A stretch of 64,000 nt of DNA from Amphibalanus amphitrite (Eukaryota; Arthropoda; Thecostraca; Balanomorpha; Balanidae): the NCBI RefSeq assembly GCF_019059575.1, contig NW_024882773.1, positions 62,001 to 126,000 of the forward strand, read 5' to 3'. Every line of letters begins with the position of its first letter. Within the stretch, counting starts at the first letter, position 1. The position numbers and the translations under genes are program-made. Positions 30,801-42,452 of this stretch are shown piece by piece. The notes under the pieces were generated by a model, which ran no database searches, was not told the origin of the DNA, and saw only the letters and a list, made by a program, of their open reading frames with translations.

Positions 30801-33800
30801 TAAAGGACGGGGCGCGTCAAAAGTGCCCCAAGGCTTCGTCTGATCGCCAAAATAATGGTCGCAATCGATTCCTCGGGTCAATATCTAACCTCAGTCGAAG
30901 GTTCCAGACCTGTGGCTCCTATCCCTCATCCCTAAGTCGTCCCTTAAAGGACGGGGCGCGTCAAAAGTGCCCCAAGGCTTCGTCTGATCGCCAAAATAAT
31001 GGTAGCAACCGATTCCTCGGGTCAATATCTAACCTCAGTCGAAGGTTCCAGACCTGTGGCTCCTATCCCTCATCCCTTAATCGTCCCTTAAAGGACGGGG
31101 CGCGTCAAAAGTGCCCCAAGGCTTCGTCTGATCGCCAAAATAATGGTCGCAATCGATTCCTCGGGTCAATATCTAACCTCAGTCGAAGGTTCCAGACCTG
31201 TGGCTCCTATCCCTCATCCCTTAATCGTCCCTTAAAGGACGGGGCGCGTCAAAAGTGCCCCAAGGCTTCGTCTGATCGCCAAAATAATGGTCGCAATCGA
31301 TTCCTCGGGTCAATATCTAACCTCAGTCGAAGGTTCCAGACCTGTGGCTCCTATCCCTCATCCCTTAATCGTCCCTTAAAGGACGGGGCGCGTCAAAAGT
31401 GCCCCAAGGCTTCGTCTGATTGCCAAAATAATGGTCGCAATCGATTCCTCGGGTCAATATCTAACCTCAGTCGAAGGTTCCAGACCTGTGGCTCCTATCC
31501 CTCATCCCTTAATCGTCCCTTAAAGGACGGGGCGCGTCAAAAGTGCCCCAAGGCTTCGTCTGATCGCCAAAATAATGGTCGCAATCGATTCCTCGGGTCA
31601 ATATCTAACCTCAGTCGAAGGTTCGAGACCTGTGGCTCCTATCCCTCATCCCTTAATCGTCCCTTAAAGACGGGGCGCGTCAAAAGTGCCCCAAGGCTTC
31701 GTCTGATCGCCAAAATAATGGTCGCGATCGATTCCTCGGGTCAATATCTAACCTCAGTCGAAGGTTCCAGACCTGTGGCTCCTATCCCTCATCCCTTAAT
31801 CGTCCCTTAAAGGACGGGGCGCGTCAAAAGTGCCCCAAGGCTTCGTCTGATCGCCAAAATAATGGTCGCAATCGATTCCTCGGGTCAATATCTAACCTCA
31901 GTCGAAGGTTCCAGACCTGTGGCTCCTATCCCTCATCCCTTAATCGTCCCTTAAAGGACGGGGCGCGTCAAAAGTGCCCCAAGGCTTCGTCTGATCGCCA
32001 AAATAATGGTCGCAATCGATTCCTCGGGTCAATATCTAACCTCAGTCGAAGGTTCCAGACCTGTGGCTCCTATCCCTCATCCCTTAATCGTCCCTTAAAG
32101 GACGGGGCGCGTCAAAAGTGCCCCAAGGCTTCGTCTGATCGCCAAAATAATGGTCGCAATCGACTTCTCGGGTCAATATCTAACCTCTATCGAAGGTTCC
32201 AGACCTGTGGCTCCTATCCCTCATCCCTTAATCGTCCCTTAAAGGACGGGGCGCGTCAAAAGTGCCCAAAGGCTTCGTCTGATCGCCAAAATAATGGTCG
32301 CAATCGATTCCTCGGGTCAATATCTAACCTCAGTCAAAGGTTCCAGACCTGTGGCTCCTATCCCTCATCCCTTAATCGTCCCTTAAAGGACGGGGCGCGT
32401 CAAAAGTGCCCCAAGGCTTTGTCTGATCGCCAAAATAATGGTCGCAATCGATTCCTTGGGTCAATATCTAACCTCAATCGAAGGTTCCAGACCTGTGGCT
32501 CCTATCCCTCATCCCTTAATCGTCCCTTAAAGGACGGGGCGCGTCAAAAGTGCCCCAAGGCTTCGTCTGATCGCCAAAATAATGGTCGCAATCGATTCCT
32601 CGGGTCAATATCTAACCTCAGTCGAAGGTTCCAGACCTGTGGCTCCTATCCCTCATCCCTTAATCGTCCCTTAAAGGACGGGGCGCGTCAAAAGTGCCCC
32701 AAGGCTTCGTCTGATTGCCAAAATAATGGTCGCAATCGATTCCTTGGGTCAATATCTAACCTCAGTCGAAGGTTCCAGACCTGTGGCTCCTATCCCTCAT
32801 CCCTTAATCGTCCCTTAAAGGACGGGGCGCGTCAAAAGTGCCCCAAGGCTTCGTCTGATCGCCAAAATAATGGTCGCAATCGATTCCTCGGGTCAATATC
32901 TAACCTCAGTCGAAGGTTCCAGACCTGTGGCTCCTATCCCTCATCCCTTAATCGTCACTTAAAGGACGGGGCGCGTCAAAAGTGCCCCAAGGCTTCGTCT
33001 GATCGCCAAAATAATGGTCGCAATCGATTCCTCGGGTCAATATCTAACCTCAGTCGAAGGTTCGAGACCTGTGGCTCCTATCCCTCATCCCTTAATCGTC
33101 CCTTAAAGGACGGGGCGCGTCAAAAGTGCCCCAAGGCTTCGTCTGATCGCCAAAATAATGGTCGCAATCGATTCCTCGGGTCAATATCTAACCTCAGTCG
33201 AAGGTTCCAGACCTGTGGCTCCTATCCCTCATCCCTTAATCGTCCCTTAAAGACGGGGCGCGTCAAAAGTGCCCCAAGGCTTCGTCTGATCGCCAAAATA
33301 ATGGTCGCAATCGATTCCTCGGGTCAATATTTAACCTCAATCGAAGGTTCCAAACCTGTGGCTCCTATCCCTCATCCCTTAATCGTCCCTTAAAGGACGG
33401 GGCGCGTCAAAAGTGCCCAAAGGCTTCGTCTGATCGCCAAAATAATGGTCGCAATCGATTCCTCGGGTCAATATCTAACCTCAGTCGAAGGTTCCAGACC
33501 TGTGGCTCCTATCCCTCATCCCTTAATCGTCCCTTAAAGGACGGGGCGCGTCAAAAGTGCCCCAAGGCTTTGTCTGATCGCCAAAATAATGGTCGCAATC
33601 GATTCCTCGGGTCAATATCTAACCTCAGTCGAAGGTTCCAGACCTGTGGCTCCTATCCCTCATCCCTTAGTCGTCCCTTAAAGGACGGGGCGCGTCAAAA
33701 GTGCCCCAAGGCTTCGTCTGATCGCCAAAATAATGGTAGCAACCGATTCCTCGGGTCAATATCTAACCTCAGTCGAAGGTTCCAGACCTGTGGCTCCTAT

Positions 33801-34270
33801 CCCTCATCCCTTAATCGTCCCTTAAAGGACGGGGCGCGTCAAAAGTGCCCCAAGGCTTCGTCTGATCGCCAAAATAATGGTCGCAATCGATTCCTCGGGT
33901 CAATATCTAACCTCAGTCGAAGGTTCCAGACCTGTGGCTCCTATCCCTCATCCCTTAATCGTCCCTTAAAGGACGGGGCGCGTCAAAAGTGCCCCAAGGC
34001 TTCGCCTGATCGCCAAAATAATGGTCGCAATCGATTCCTCGGGTCAATATCTAACCTCAGTCGAAGGTTCCAGACCTGTGGCTCCTATCCCTCATCCCTT
34101 AATCGTCCCTTAAAGGACGGGGCGCGTGAAAAGTACCCCAAGGCTTCGTCTGATTGCCAAAATAATGGTCGCAATCGATTCCTCGGGTCAATATCTAACC
34201 TCAGTCGAAGGTTCCAGACCTGTGGCTCCTATCCCTCATCCCTTAATCGTCCCTTAAAGGACGGGGCGCG
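24887..34270 (+). repeat. 144-bp satellite array, forward, about 65 units
   Basis: Unit landmarks: ggacggggcgcgtcaaaagt, gccccaaggcttcgtctgat, ataatggtcgcaatcgattc, ctcgggtcaatatctaacct, cagtcgaaggttccagacct, gtggctcctatccctcatcc. Successive ggacggggc occurrences at 24909 and 25053 give 144 bp. Most units differ at 0-4 positions; occasional single-base deletions (taaagacgg) or 3-4-bp losses (25644, 28840) occur. Because 144 is 48 codons, uninterrupted stretches read open for hundreds of codons (for example 30260-31810), but this follows from the repeat period. Confidence 0.97.
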
Positions 34271-34300
34271 ACCATTATTTTGACCGAGGTCATTATTTTA
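34271..34300. other. head-to-head junction where the satellite switches strand
   Basis: The forward array stops in the middle of a unit at ggacggggcgcg and continues with fragments of reverse-strand unit (accattattttgaccgagg repeated in scrambled form) before regular inverted units begin. Confidence 0.8.
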
Positions 34301-35815
34301 GACCGAGGAATCGACTGCGACCATTATTTTGGCGATTAGACTTAGCCTTAGGGCTTTTTTGACGCGCCCCGTCCTTTAAGGGACGATTAAGGGATGAGGG
34401 ATAGGAGCCACAGGTCTGGAACCTTCGACTGAGGTTAGATACTGACCCGAGGAATCGATTGCGACCATTATTTTGGCGATTAGACGAAGCCTTGGGGCAC
34501 TTTTGACGCGCCCCATCCTTTAAGGGACGATTAAGGGATGAGGGATAGGAGCCACAGGTCTGCAACCTTCGACTGAGGTTAGATATTGACCCGAGGAATC
34601 GATTGCGACCATTATTTTGGCGATCAGACGAAGCCTTGGGGCACTTTTGACGCGCCCCGTCCTTTAAGGGACGATTAAGGGATGAGGGATAGGAGCCACA
34701 GGTCTGGAACCTTCGACTGAGGTTAGATATTGACCCGAGGAATCGATTGCGACCATTATTTTGACGGTCAGACGAAGCCTTGGGGCACTTTTGACGCGCC
34801 CCGTCCTTAAAGGGACGATTAAGGGATGAGGGATAAGAGCCACAGGTCTGGAACCTTCGACTGAGGTTAGATATTGACCCGAGAAATCGATTGCGACCAT
34901 TATTTTGGCGATCAGACGAAGCCTTGGGGCACTTTTGACGCGCCCCGTCCTTTAAGGGACGATTAAGGGATGAGGGATAGGAGCCACAGGTCTGGAACCT
35001 TCGACTGAGGTTAGATATTGACCCGAGGAATCGATTGCGACCATTATTTTGGCGATCAGACGAAGCTTTTGGGCACTTTTGACGCGCCCCGTCCTTTAAG
35101 GGACGATTAAGGGATGAGGGATAGGAGCCACAGGTCTGGAACCTTCGACTGAGGTTAGATATTGACCCGAGGAATCGATTGCAACCATTATTTTGGCGAT
35201 CAGACGAAGCCTTGGGGCACTTTTGACGCGCCCCGTCCTTTAAGGGACGATTAAGGGATGAGGGATAGGAGCCACAGGTCTGGAACCTTCGACTGAGGTT
35301 AGATATTGACCCGAGGAATCGATTGCGACCATTATTTTGGCGATCAGACGAAGCCTTGGGGCACTTTTGACGCGCCCCGTCCTTTAAGGGACGATTATGG
35401 GATGAGGGATAGGAGCCAGAGGTCTAGAACCTTCCACTGAGGTTAGATATTGACCCGAGGAATCGATTGCGACCATTATTTTGGCGATCAGACGAAGCCT
35501 TGGGGCACTTTTGACGCGCCCCGTCCTTTAAGGGACGATTAAGGGATGAGGGATAGGAGCCACAGGTCTGCAACCTTCGACTGAGGTTAGATATTGACCC
35601 GAGGAATCGATTGCGATCATTATTTTGGCGATCAGACGAAGCCTTGGGGCACTTTTGACGCGCCCCGTCCTTTAAGGGACGATTAAGGGATGAGGGATAG
35701 GAGCCACAGGTCTGGAACCTTCGACTGAGGTTAGATATTGACCCGAGGAATCGATTGCGACGGTTATTTTGGCGATCAGACGAAGCCTTGGGGCACTTTG
35801 GACGCGCCCCGTCCT
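34301..35815 (-). repeat. 144-bp satellite array, inverted, about 10.5 units
   Basis: Same unit as 24887-34270 read on the minus strand. It stops at a TTAA inside a unit, where the element 35820-38594 is inserted, and resumes at 38595. Confidence 0.95.
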
Positions 35816-35819
35816 TTAA

Positions 35820-38594
35820 AGGGACCATCCCACCTTAACATTAGTTTTGAGTTGAGATAGCCAAGTTTGCGGCCAGGCTCAGAAACCACCATTTATCCTG
35901 GTCGCAACCCCCGCAGCTTTATGGTGTTCAAGAAATTTCTTCCCTTTACTTGCAGGGTGGGACCAGCTTAGTCCCTATCTCTTAACCATTAGCGGTTTTT
36001 TGATGACGTCAGCAGTCATTTCAACGCCCGCCATTCCTTGAACCCGAGTTTTGCCGACCTTGAGCTCCCTTTTTTATCAACGTGAAATCCGTCGTCGGCG
36101 CTGAGAAAGCCTATTGCTTTTCATTTTAATTTGAATATTAGAAGATACCCACCACTGGAACTTGGACTGATATTATACCAAGGCCGAAGATGATCAAGCT
36201 GCCTGCTATATCTGGAGCTTGGTGTTCAACTTCAACATGGAATAAAAAACAAAATATCAAAGCAAACTGGATATGGTACTGCAAGTTAAAGTCCAAAGAA
36301 ATTTGAAGAGCTGACAATTGACATTAATTCTTTTCCTGCAAGGTTTCCATATGGAGATCACAGTCACACCATGAAGAAATATTTTTGATGTTTACAGTTG
36401 AAAGGGGATTTATATTCGTTTTGACGAAAGACGCTGCTGACTGTCTTTGGAAAAGGATGTCGGCATGAGGTGCAATTGTGCTTGTGAAGTGGTTATAACT
36501 GGTCTTTTCACAGTATTAAATTAAATGTGCCATTGCAGCCAAGTGTGTTATCATGTAAGGTAAAATCAAAACTACAATGTTGGTTTTACGAGCATTGAGA
36601 AGGCTGGTAGGTAACACCTGCCTGTGCTCGTAAATCATGCTGCCAGCCAGAGTATTCTAAATTAATTTTATCATACACTTTTGTTGTCCAGAATGGTTGC
36701 ACTATTGTTTGGTATCATATTATTCCATGTAAATATGGTAGTGTAAAGTCCGACCAACATGTTACCAGATTTGAAGCTGTTACGTTACCTAAGTACCTGT
36801 TTTTTACTGGCGTGGTGAATGTCACCTGGATTTTGTTTTGAGGTGCAGACCTAGTAACTCTGACTACATGGGTTTGAAGCTATTATCTATTCTGTTTTTA
36901 CTGGCCTGGTGAATGGCGACTGATGTTGTCCGTGGATGGCACTGAAACAAATTTTGAGTGTTTTGTACAGTGTTTTAATACAATGCCGAGGGCTGAAAGT
37001 TCTCTTGTTTAGAGTGGTGAAAGTTCAGGATATGCCAGCCACCATGGTGGGTCAGAGTTAAATGTGTTGCAGTCAGTTCGGCTTCGGCAAGCACACGGAT
37101 GGGCATACGCATCAAGACCTGCTCTGCCATACTTTCAGCCAATTTTACCTAAGTAAGTCTTTTCTTTTTTCTGCCAAAAGCTATGACATTGTGAATTTCA
37201 GCACTGTGGCCTGTGTGTAGCTTTCAGGAAAGCAATTCTAAATAAAGCTCTGATAAAGTGCAAAATCAGCAATGCAGCCCTCTATTACATTTTCTACAAC
37301 ATCTTACTTGTTCCTTGCATGGAGAGAAAAATGCAATGTTATGAATTCGTTTATTCACATAATTTGACAAGCATGCAGTTACCTGCTACTATCACTGCAC
37401 AAAACAGAGCAGAAAACATCAGTTGATCAAACACAAGACATAACAGAAGTTTACAACATAGGGCTGCCGAACCTGCTTCCTCCCACCACAGTTGATGCCA
37501 TTTCCTAGCCTGGCTTGATGTGAGCACTGAATAGCTGCTTTGTCTAATTACAGCTCACTACCATTCAACTTAAACTACTCTCTTTAAAGTAAGAGTGAGA
37601 GCGTTCAGTGTTCATAGCAGCTCGACAGACGACAGACAACAAACATCTTGACAAACCAACCAGTATTTGATTTGGCTAATGATTTATGTGCTTGTTGTAT
37701 CATGGCCAAACTACTTTAACAGCAATAATCCCTGTTTCATCTTGATCTTGCTTTTATTTCCATTTGAACTCAGATCTTGAAACAATCATCTGAAGTGATA
37801 TCAGATACTGGCTTCTGTTTCTCTTGAAAGCAAGTTAAAACAACAATGATAAACTAAGGCAGGAGATGTGAGTTGTGGCAGTAAATTTTTGATTCAACAT
37901 ATGTCAACCTTATATTGCTTGAGACCTCTGTGACAGACAAACAAATATTTATAGTTTTTTGATAGTTTGGATTCTTGGCTTGATTTAGCAGATCAGCTGT
38001 GAATCTTGACTTTGAAATCACATAAATGTCATGGTACCCGAACGAATCCTCGCATGACATTTCTTCGTAGCACAATTTTTCGTCCGCATTTCTTCGTCTA
38101 CAAATCTTCGTCGGTGCATTTATTTGTCCCTCAATGCTTACTCTTGCATATATTTGCGTTGAAGAAGAAATGCGAGCCGATTTTCATATACTCTGGTGCG
38201 AGACAAAGTAATGCGATAGGTACGAATAAATGCCCTGACGAAGATTTGCAGACGAAGAATTGCGATACGAAGAAATGCCATAAGAATTGTCCTGGAATCC
38301 TTTATTGGCCATCATATATTGACCTTGATAAGATAAACGCATCATTCGCGCAATATTTGTCGCACTTTGATACCAAATTATTGCTTCCAAATACCGACGT
38401 AAAGAAAACCTTTATGTGACGTCATAGAAACAGCGGATTTCCCAAAAAGTAAACAAAAATAAAAGTCTTATATCTCGAAAACGGGTGAATATTTTCCGGT
38501 AAAATTTGGTAGATGTTCATTTTCGCTCTTTGTGATTCACGCTACATCACTTTTATGCCAATTCATTAACTTTTTTGAAGGTGGGAGGGTCCCT
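35820..38594 (+). mobile_element. 2.78-kb TTAA-type DNA transposon inserted in a satellite unit
   Basis: Ends are AGGGACCATCCCACCTT and AAGGTGGGAGGGTCCCT (16 of 17 bp inverted match), flanked by TTAA at 35816-35819 and 38595-38598. The satellite normally reads cctttaagggacg at this point, so the TTAA is an exact target-site duplication. TTAA targets are used by piggyBac and Kolobok families. No transposase is recognised; the short frames inside (for example 38006-38419) show no domain. Relatives: 22819 (left end), about 45790-45966 (right end), 46856-49527. Confidence 0.85.
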
Positions 38595-38598
38595 TTAA

Positions 38599-40199
38599 GG
38601 GACGGTTAAGGGATGAGGGATAGGAGCCACAGGTCTGGAACCTTCGACTGAGGTTAGATTTTGACCCGAGGAATCGATTGCGACCATTATTTTGGCGATC
38701 AGACGAAGCCTTGGGGCACTTTTGACGCGCCCTGTCCTTTAAGGGACGATTAAGGGATGAGGGATAGGAGCCACAGGTCTGGAACCTTCGACTGAGGTTA
38801 GATATTGACCCGAGGAATCGATTGCGACCATTATTTTGGCGATCAGACGAAGCCTTGGGGCACTTTTGACGCGCCCCGTCCTCTAAGGGACGATTAAGGG
38901 GTGAGGGATAGGAGCCACAGGTCTGGAACCTTCGACTGAGGTTAGATATTGACCCGAGGAATCGATTGCGACCATTATTTTGGCGATCAGACGAAGCCTT
39001 GGGGCACTTTTGACGCGCCCCGTCCTTTAAGGGACGATTAAGGGATTAGGGATAGGGGCCACAGGTCTGGAACCTTCGACTGAGGTTAGATATTGACCCG
39101 AGGAATCGATTGCGACCATTATTTTGGCGATCAGACGAAGCCTTGGGGCACTTTTGACGCGCCCCGTCCTTTAAGGGACGATTAAGGGATGAGGGATAGG
39201 AGCCACAGGTCTGGAACCTTCGACTGAGGTTAGATATTGACCCGAGGAATCGATTGCGACCATTATTTTGGCGATCAGACGAAGCCTTGGGGCACTTTTG
39301 ACGCGCCCCGTCCTTTAAGGGACGATTAAGGGATTAGGGATAGGGGCCACAGGTCTGGAACCTTCGACTGAGGTTAGATATTGACCCGAGGAATCGATTG
39401 CGACCATTATTTTGGCGATCAGACGAAGCCTTGGGGCACTTTTGACGCGCCCCGTCCTTTAAGGGACGATTAAGGGATGAGGGATAGGAGCCACAGGTCT
39501 GGAACCTTCGACTGAGGTTAGATATTGACCCGAGGAATCGATTGCGACCATTATTTTGGCGATCAGACGAAGCCTTGGGGCACTTTTGACGCGCCCCGTC
39601 CTCTAAGGGACGATTAAGGGATGAGGGATAGGAGCCACAGGTCTGGAACCTTCGACTGAGGTTAGATATTGACCCGAGGAATCGATTGCGACCATTATTT
39701 TGGCGATCAGACGAAGCCTTGGGGCACTTTTGGCGCGCCCCGTCCTTTAAGGGACGATTAAGGGATTAGGGATAGGGGCCACAGGTCTGCAACCTTCGAC
39801 TGAGGTTAGATATTGACCCGAGGAATCGATTGCGACCATTATTTTGGCGATCAGACGAAGCCTTACGGCACTTTTGACGCGCCCCGTCCTTTAAGGGACG
39901 ATTAAGGGATGAGGGATAGGAGCCACAGGTCTGGAACCTTCGACTGAGGTTAGATATTGACCCGAGGAATCGATTGCGACCATTATTTTGGCGATCAGAC
40001 GAAGCCTTGGGGCATTTTTGACGCGCCCCGTCCTTTAAGGGACGATTAAGGGATGAGGGATGGGGGCCACAGGTCTGGAACCTTCGACTGAGGTTAGATA
40101 TTGACCCGAGGAATCGATTGCGACCATTATTTTGGCGATCAGACGAAGCCTTGGGGCACTTTTGACGCGCCCCGTCCTTTAAGGGACGATTAAGGGATG
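38599..40199 (-). repeat. 144-bp satellite array, inverted, about 11 units
   Basis: Continuation of the inverted array after the TTAA element. It ends in the right terminal inverted repeat of the large element. Several units share a variant pair (ggattagggataggggcc) at about 39047, 39330 and 39763, showing block duplication. Confidence 0.95.
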
Positions 40200-40334
40200 A
40201 GGGAAGGGAGCTAGGGCAAAATAAATGTCATATTCGTGTTCCCCGTCCCCCAATTGACCTGATGGCAGTTTTTGAAGCGATTCTGAATCCGACGCTGTAT
40301 TCGTTGCTGTTGCTGACGCTAACTTCACGGACAT

Positions 40335-40343
40335 CGTCGGCTA
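40335..40343 (+). repeat. right 9-bp target-site duplication (cgtcggcta)
   Basis: Direct repeat of 24743-24751, directly after the terminal inverted repeat ending at 40334. Confidence 0.75.
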
Positions 40344-41245
40344 TGGCTCTTGTGAGCTTTTGACACCTTGATTTCATTTTTTTTTTTTGCTGGACTTACC
40401 TTTCATCTATCATGATTTTCGATGTTGTATAGATGTCAGGGTCAAGGTCAATGTCAACCTTGGTCATCTAAAAGCATTGCATTTTAGGCTAGCTGTTAAC
40501 TTTTAATGAAGTTTTTTGCTGCATTTTTTGGTAAAAGCTCAGTTTATGATGCCATGTAATAGGGACACACAAACCATTCTGTGCACACATCAGTATACAC
40601 ACAGACACACACAGACAAACACATATCATTGACCTTGACCTAACTTGACCTGAAATGGCCACAACCAGTAAAAATCTAGTCGGATAGTGTGACAAAGAGC
40701 TGTTTTAGCTGGCTTGGCACCACAAACGATCAGTATATGATGGGCACAGCACGTGATATTCCAACGGTGGCCCCAAAAAGCAACATTTTTTAGTTTGACC
40801 TGACCTGGAAGGTCAATGACTGACCTGAGAAGGTAAAACTGAGTATCATTGGATTCGTCTCTTCCCAAAAAATCGTTTTGGTCCTTACCGCGAAGCTCTA
40901 TCTCCAACAGGAACGAAATGGCGCGGGGGGGGGGGTGGCAACCACCCCCACCCCCCAATGTGCGTTCTAGGATGGGAAAATGGCATGTGCAGGCGAGGGT
41001 TAAAGCATAGAGACTAGAGTAGAGATATACTTTGTCGTGTTTTGAGTGTAACGTCACAATTCTATAACTTTTTGTTTCAAGGGTATGGATATGACTCGGT
41101 CGCATTTTCGATTGGCGCAGTTGCGATAGTCCACGCCCCCCGCCCTCCCGCATATACCCCAGCTCTGACCGTGTCCAAACCCCTCCTGTGCACGCCCCAG
41201 CTCTGACCGTTCCCCGTCCCCGCCCCCTGTTCACGCCACAGCTCG

Positions 41246-42452
41246 TTGCGGGACAGCTCGTACACGGAGGAGGTGGCCGAGGACTCGGAGGGCGTCGCCG
41301 GCGCAGCCGCCGCGCAAAGCGAGCTCACAGCGCTCCTAGCTGTCAAAACTCCGAGCTGGAGGAGGCCCCTGCAGAGGAGCCGCTGCCGAAGGTACCGGCC
41401 GCTGCTGATGACCCGAGCAGGCGTCCCCGACGACGAGCAGGACGAACGGCAGGTGGCGCCGCTGGAGGAGCACCACGTCAACGAGTCCTTCATGCGGTAC
41501 GGTACGCTGCCCAAAGGCGCGCACATCGGCGCCTTCCTGGACTCGCTGCGGGAGAGCGGTTTGCGCGGCAGTGCGGAGGGTGGCGAGGCGGCCGCGGGAG
41601 CGGCAGGCGAGGCCCGCGCCCTGCGCAGTCACACGGAAGCAGAGGGCGTGCGGCCGCCGGCCTCCGCCGCCGCCGCCAAGAAGCCCTCAGCCATGGTGCG
41701 GTCCAACTCGTCCAACAGTGAGTTTCAGAGACCGCGGCTGTCGCGGCTCAGTCCGCTAGTGTTTGCCGGCGCGGCGGGGACGGGGCCGGCGCGGAGTCGG
41801 CGACCGACCGGCGCCGGCCGTCGTCGCGCCAGAAACTAAAACCTGCCGAGCTGGGGTTTCCCCCGCCGCCGATGGAACTGCCGCCTCCTGACGACATCGA
41901 GGCCGACTTTATCGTCGACCCGACGTTCCCGCCGACGCCGCCGGGCCTGAGGGACCAGTTGTCGAGCGGCGGTCCCGTGATACCGCCGGCCACCCGGTGC
42001 CCAGTCCGCGCACGCACGGCCGTCGCCGCAGCCTCTACCGCCGCTGCTTCACATCTGCCAAGCGGGACTCTCAAACCGCCGCCGCACCCGACCAGCGCGC
42101 CGCCGATCGGCTGCAGCCGCTCGGCCGGCGCCGGCAGCTCGGCGGAGGCCGTGCGCGATCTGGCCGCGGCCGTGGAGCGCAGCCAGGGCGCGCTGGAGAC
42201 ATCGTCCGCCTCCAGCGTGGCGTGCATGCGGCTGTCGGACAAGCTGGGCCTGCTGCTGACGGCGTGCGGCGCGCACGCTGGCCAGGTGCCGTCCACCGGC
42301 TGGCTCCGGTTCCGCGCCCTGCAGCGGCGCCTGGAGACGCACGCCGGCACTCTGCTCTCGGCCGGCGGGCGCGCAACAGCAGCGACGCCCAGCGGCTCTT
42401 ATTCAAACTAGCCAACACAGTGCGCGACATGTTCAATGTGGTGCAGCGATGA
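41246..42452 (+). pseudogene. Abl-like kinase C-terminal tail with F-actin-binding domain, frameshifted
   Basis: GC-rich coding-like DNA. One frame gives GTLPKGAHIGAFLDSL at 41501, then MVRSNSSNSEFQRPRLSRLS. A second (41872-42370) gives ELGFPPPPMELPPPDDIEAD and a helical region (AVRDLAAAVERSQGAL, MRLSDKLGLLLTACGAHAG, LRFRALQRRLETHAGTLL). A third carries LFKLANTVRDMFNVVQR and a stop at 42450-42452. Helix order and the ending Val-Gln-Arg match the F-actin-binding domain that closes Abl tyrosine kinases. No splice sites explain the frame changes (about 41770 and 42370, perhaps more upstream), so there are indels. No kinase, SH2 or SH3 exon occurs elsewhere in the window. It is either an orphan gene fragment or the end of a gene whose remainder was lost or misjoined across the satellite. 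Read errors in GC-rich DNA are another explanation for the shifts. Confidence 0.5.

Larger units (their letters stand above)
24752..40334. mobile_element. 15.6-kb long-TIR satellite-filled element with 9-bp TSD
   Basis: The ends are inverted repeats: 24752 onward (ATGTCCGTGAAGTTAGCGTC) and the reverse complement ending at 40334 match essentially base for base for about 130 bp. They then run directly into the 144-bp satellite, which is itself in opposite orientation on the two sides. Long terminal inverted repeats with a 9-bp target duplication are the usual hallmark of MULE-type transposons, and foldback elements with repeats inside their arms are known. No transposase frame is present, so this would be a giant non-autonomous copy. 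The superfamily is inference. Confidence 0.7.
24505..40999 (+). mobile_element. outer TTAA-type element, split by a 15.6-kb insertion
   Basis: Left end CCCTTGCCTGCAC at 24505 (flank TTAT, a decayed TTAA). The right end finishes gtgcaggcgaggg at 40999, followed by TTAA. The two outer parts, 24505-24751 and 40335-40999, together match, in reverse orientation, the intact 906-bp element at 60153-61058, including the terminal C-runs, the block from ttttctgctctgcactcaac to catgacccaaatg, and the right block with tgacctgacctggaaggtca. That short copy lacks the inserted material, so the 15.6 kb between the parts is a later insertion. Confidence 0.8.

Noticed and set aside
30260..34283. Long open frames (516, 324 and 237 codons) in the satellite, reading a 48-aa repeat
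   Set aside because: They arise from a 144-bp period free of stops in one frame. Frames start and end at random unit variants, there is no unique N- or C-terminus, and single-base deletions are tolerated, so they are not annotated as proteins.
24887..40199. CRISPR-like array
   Set aside because: Units are contiguous 144-bp satellites without unique spacers, in an animal genome; nothing resembles cas genes.
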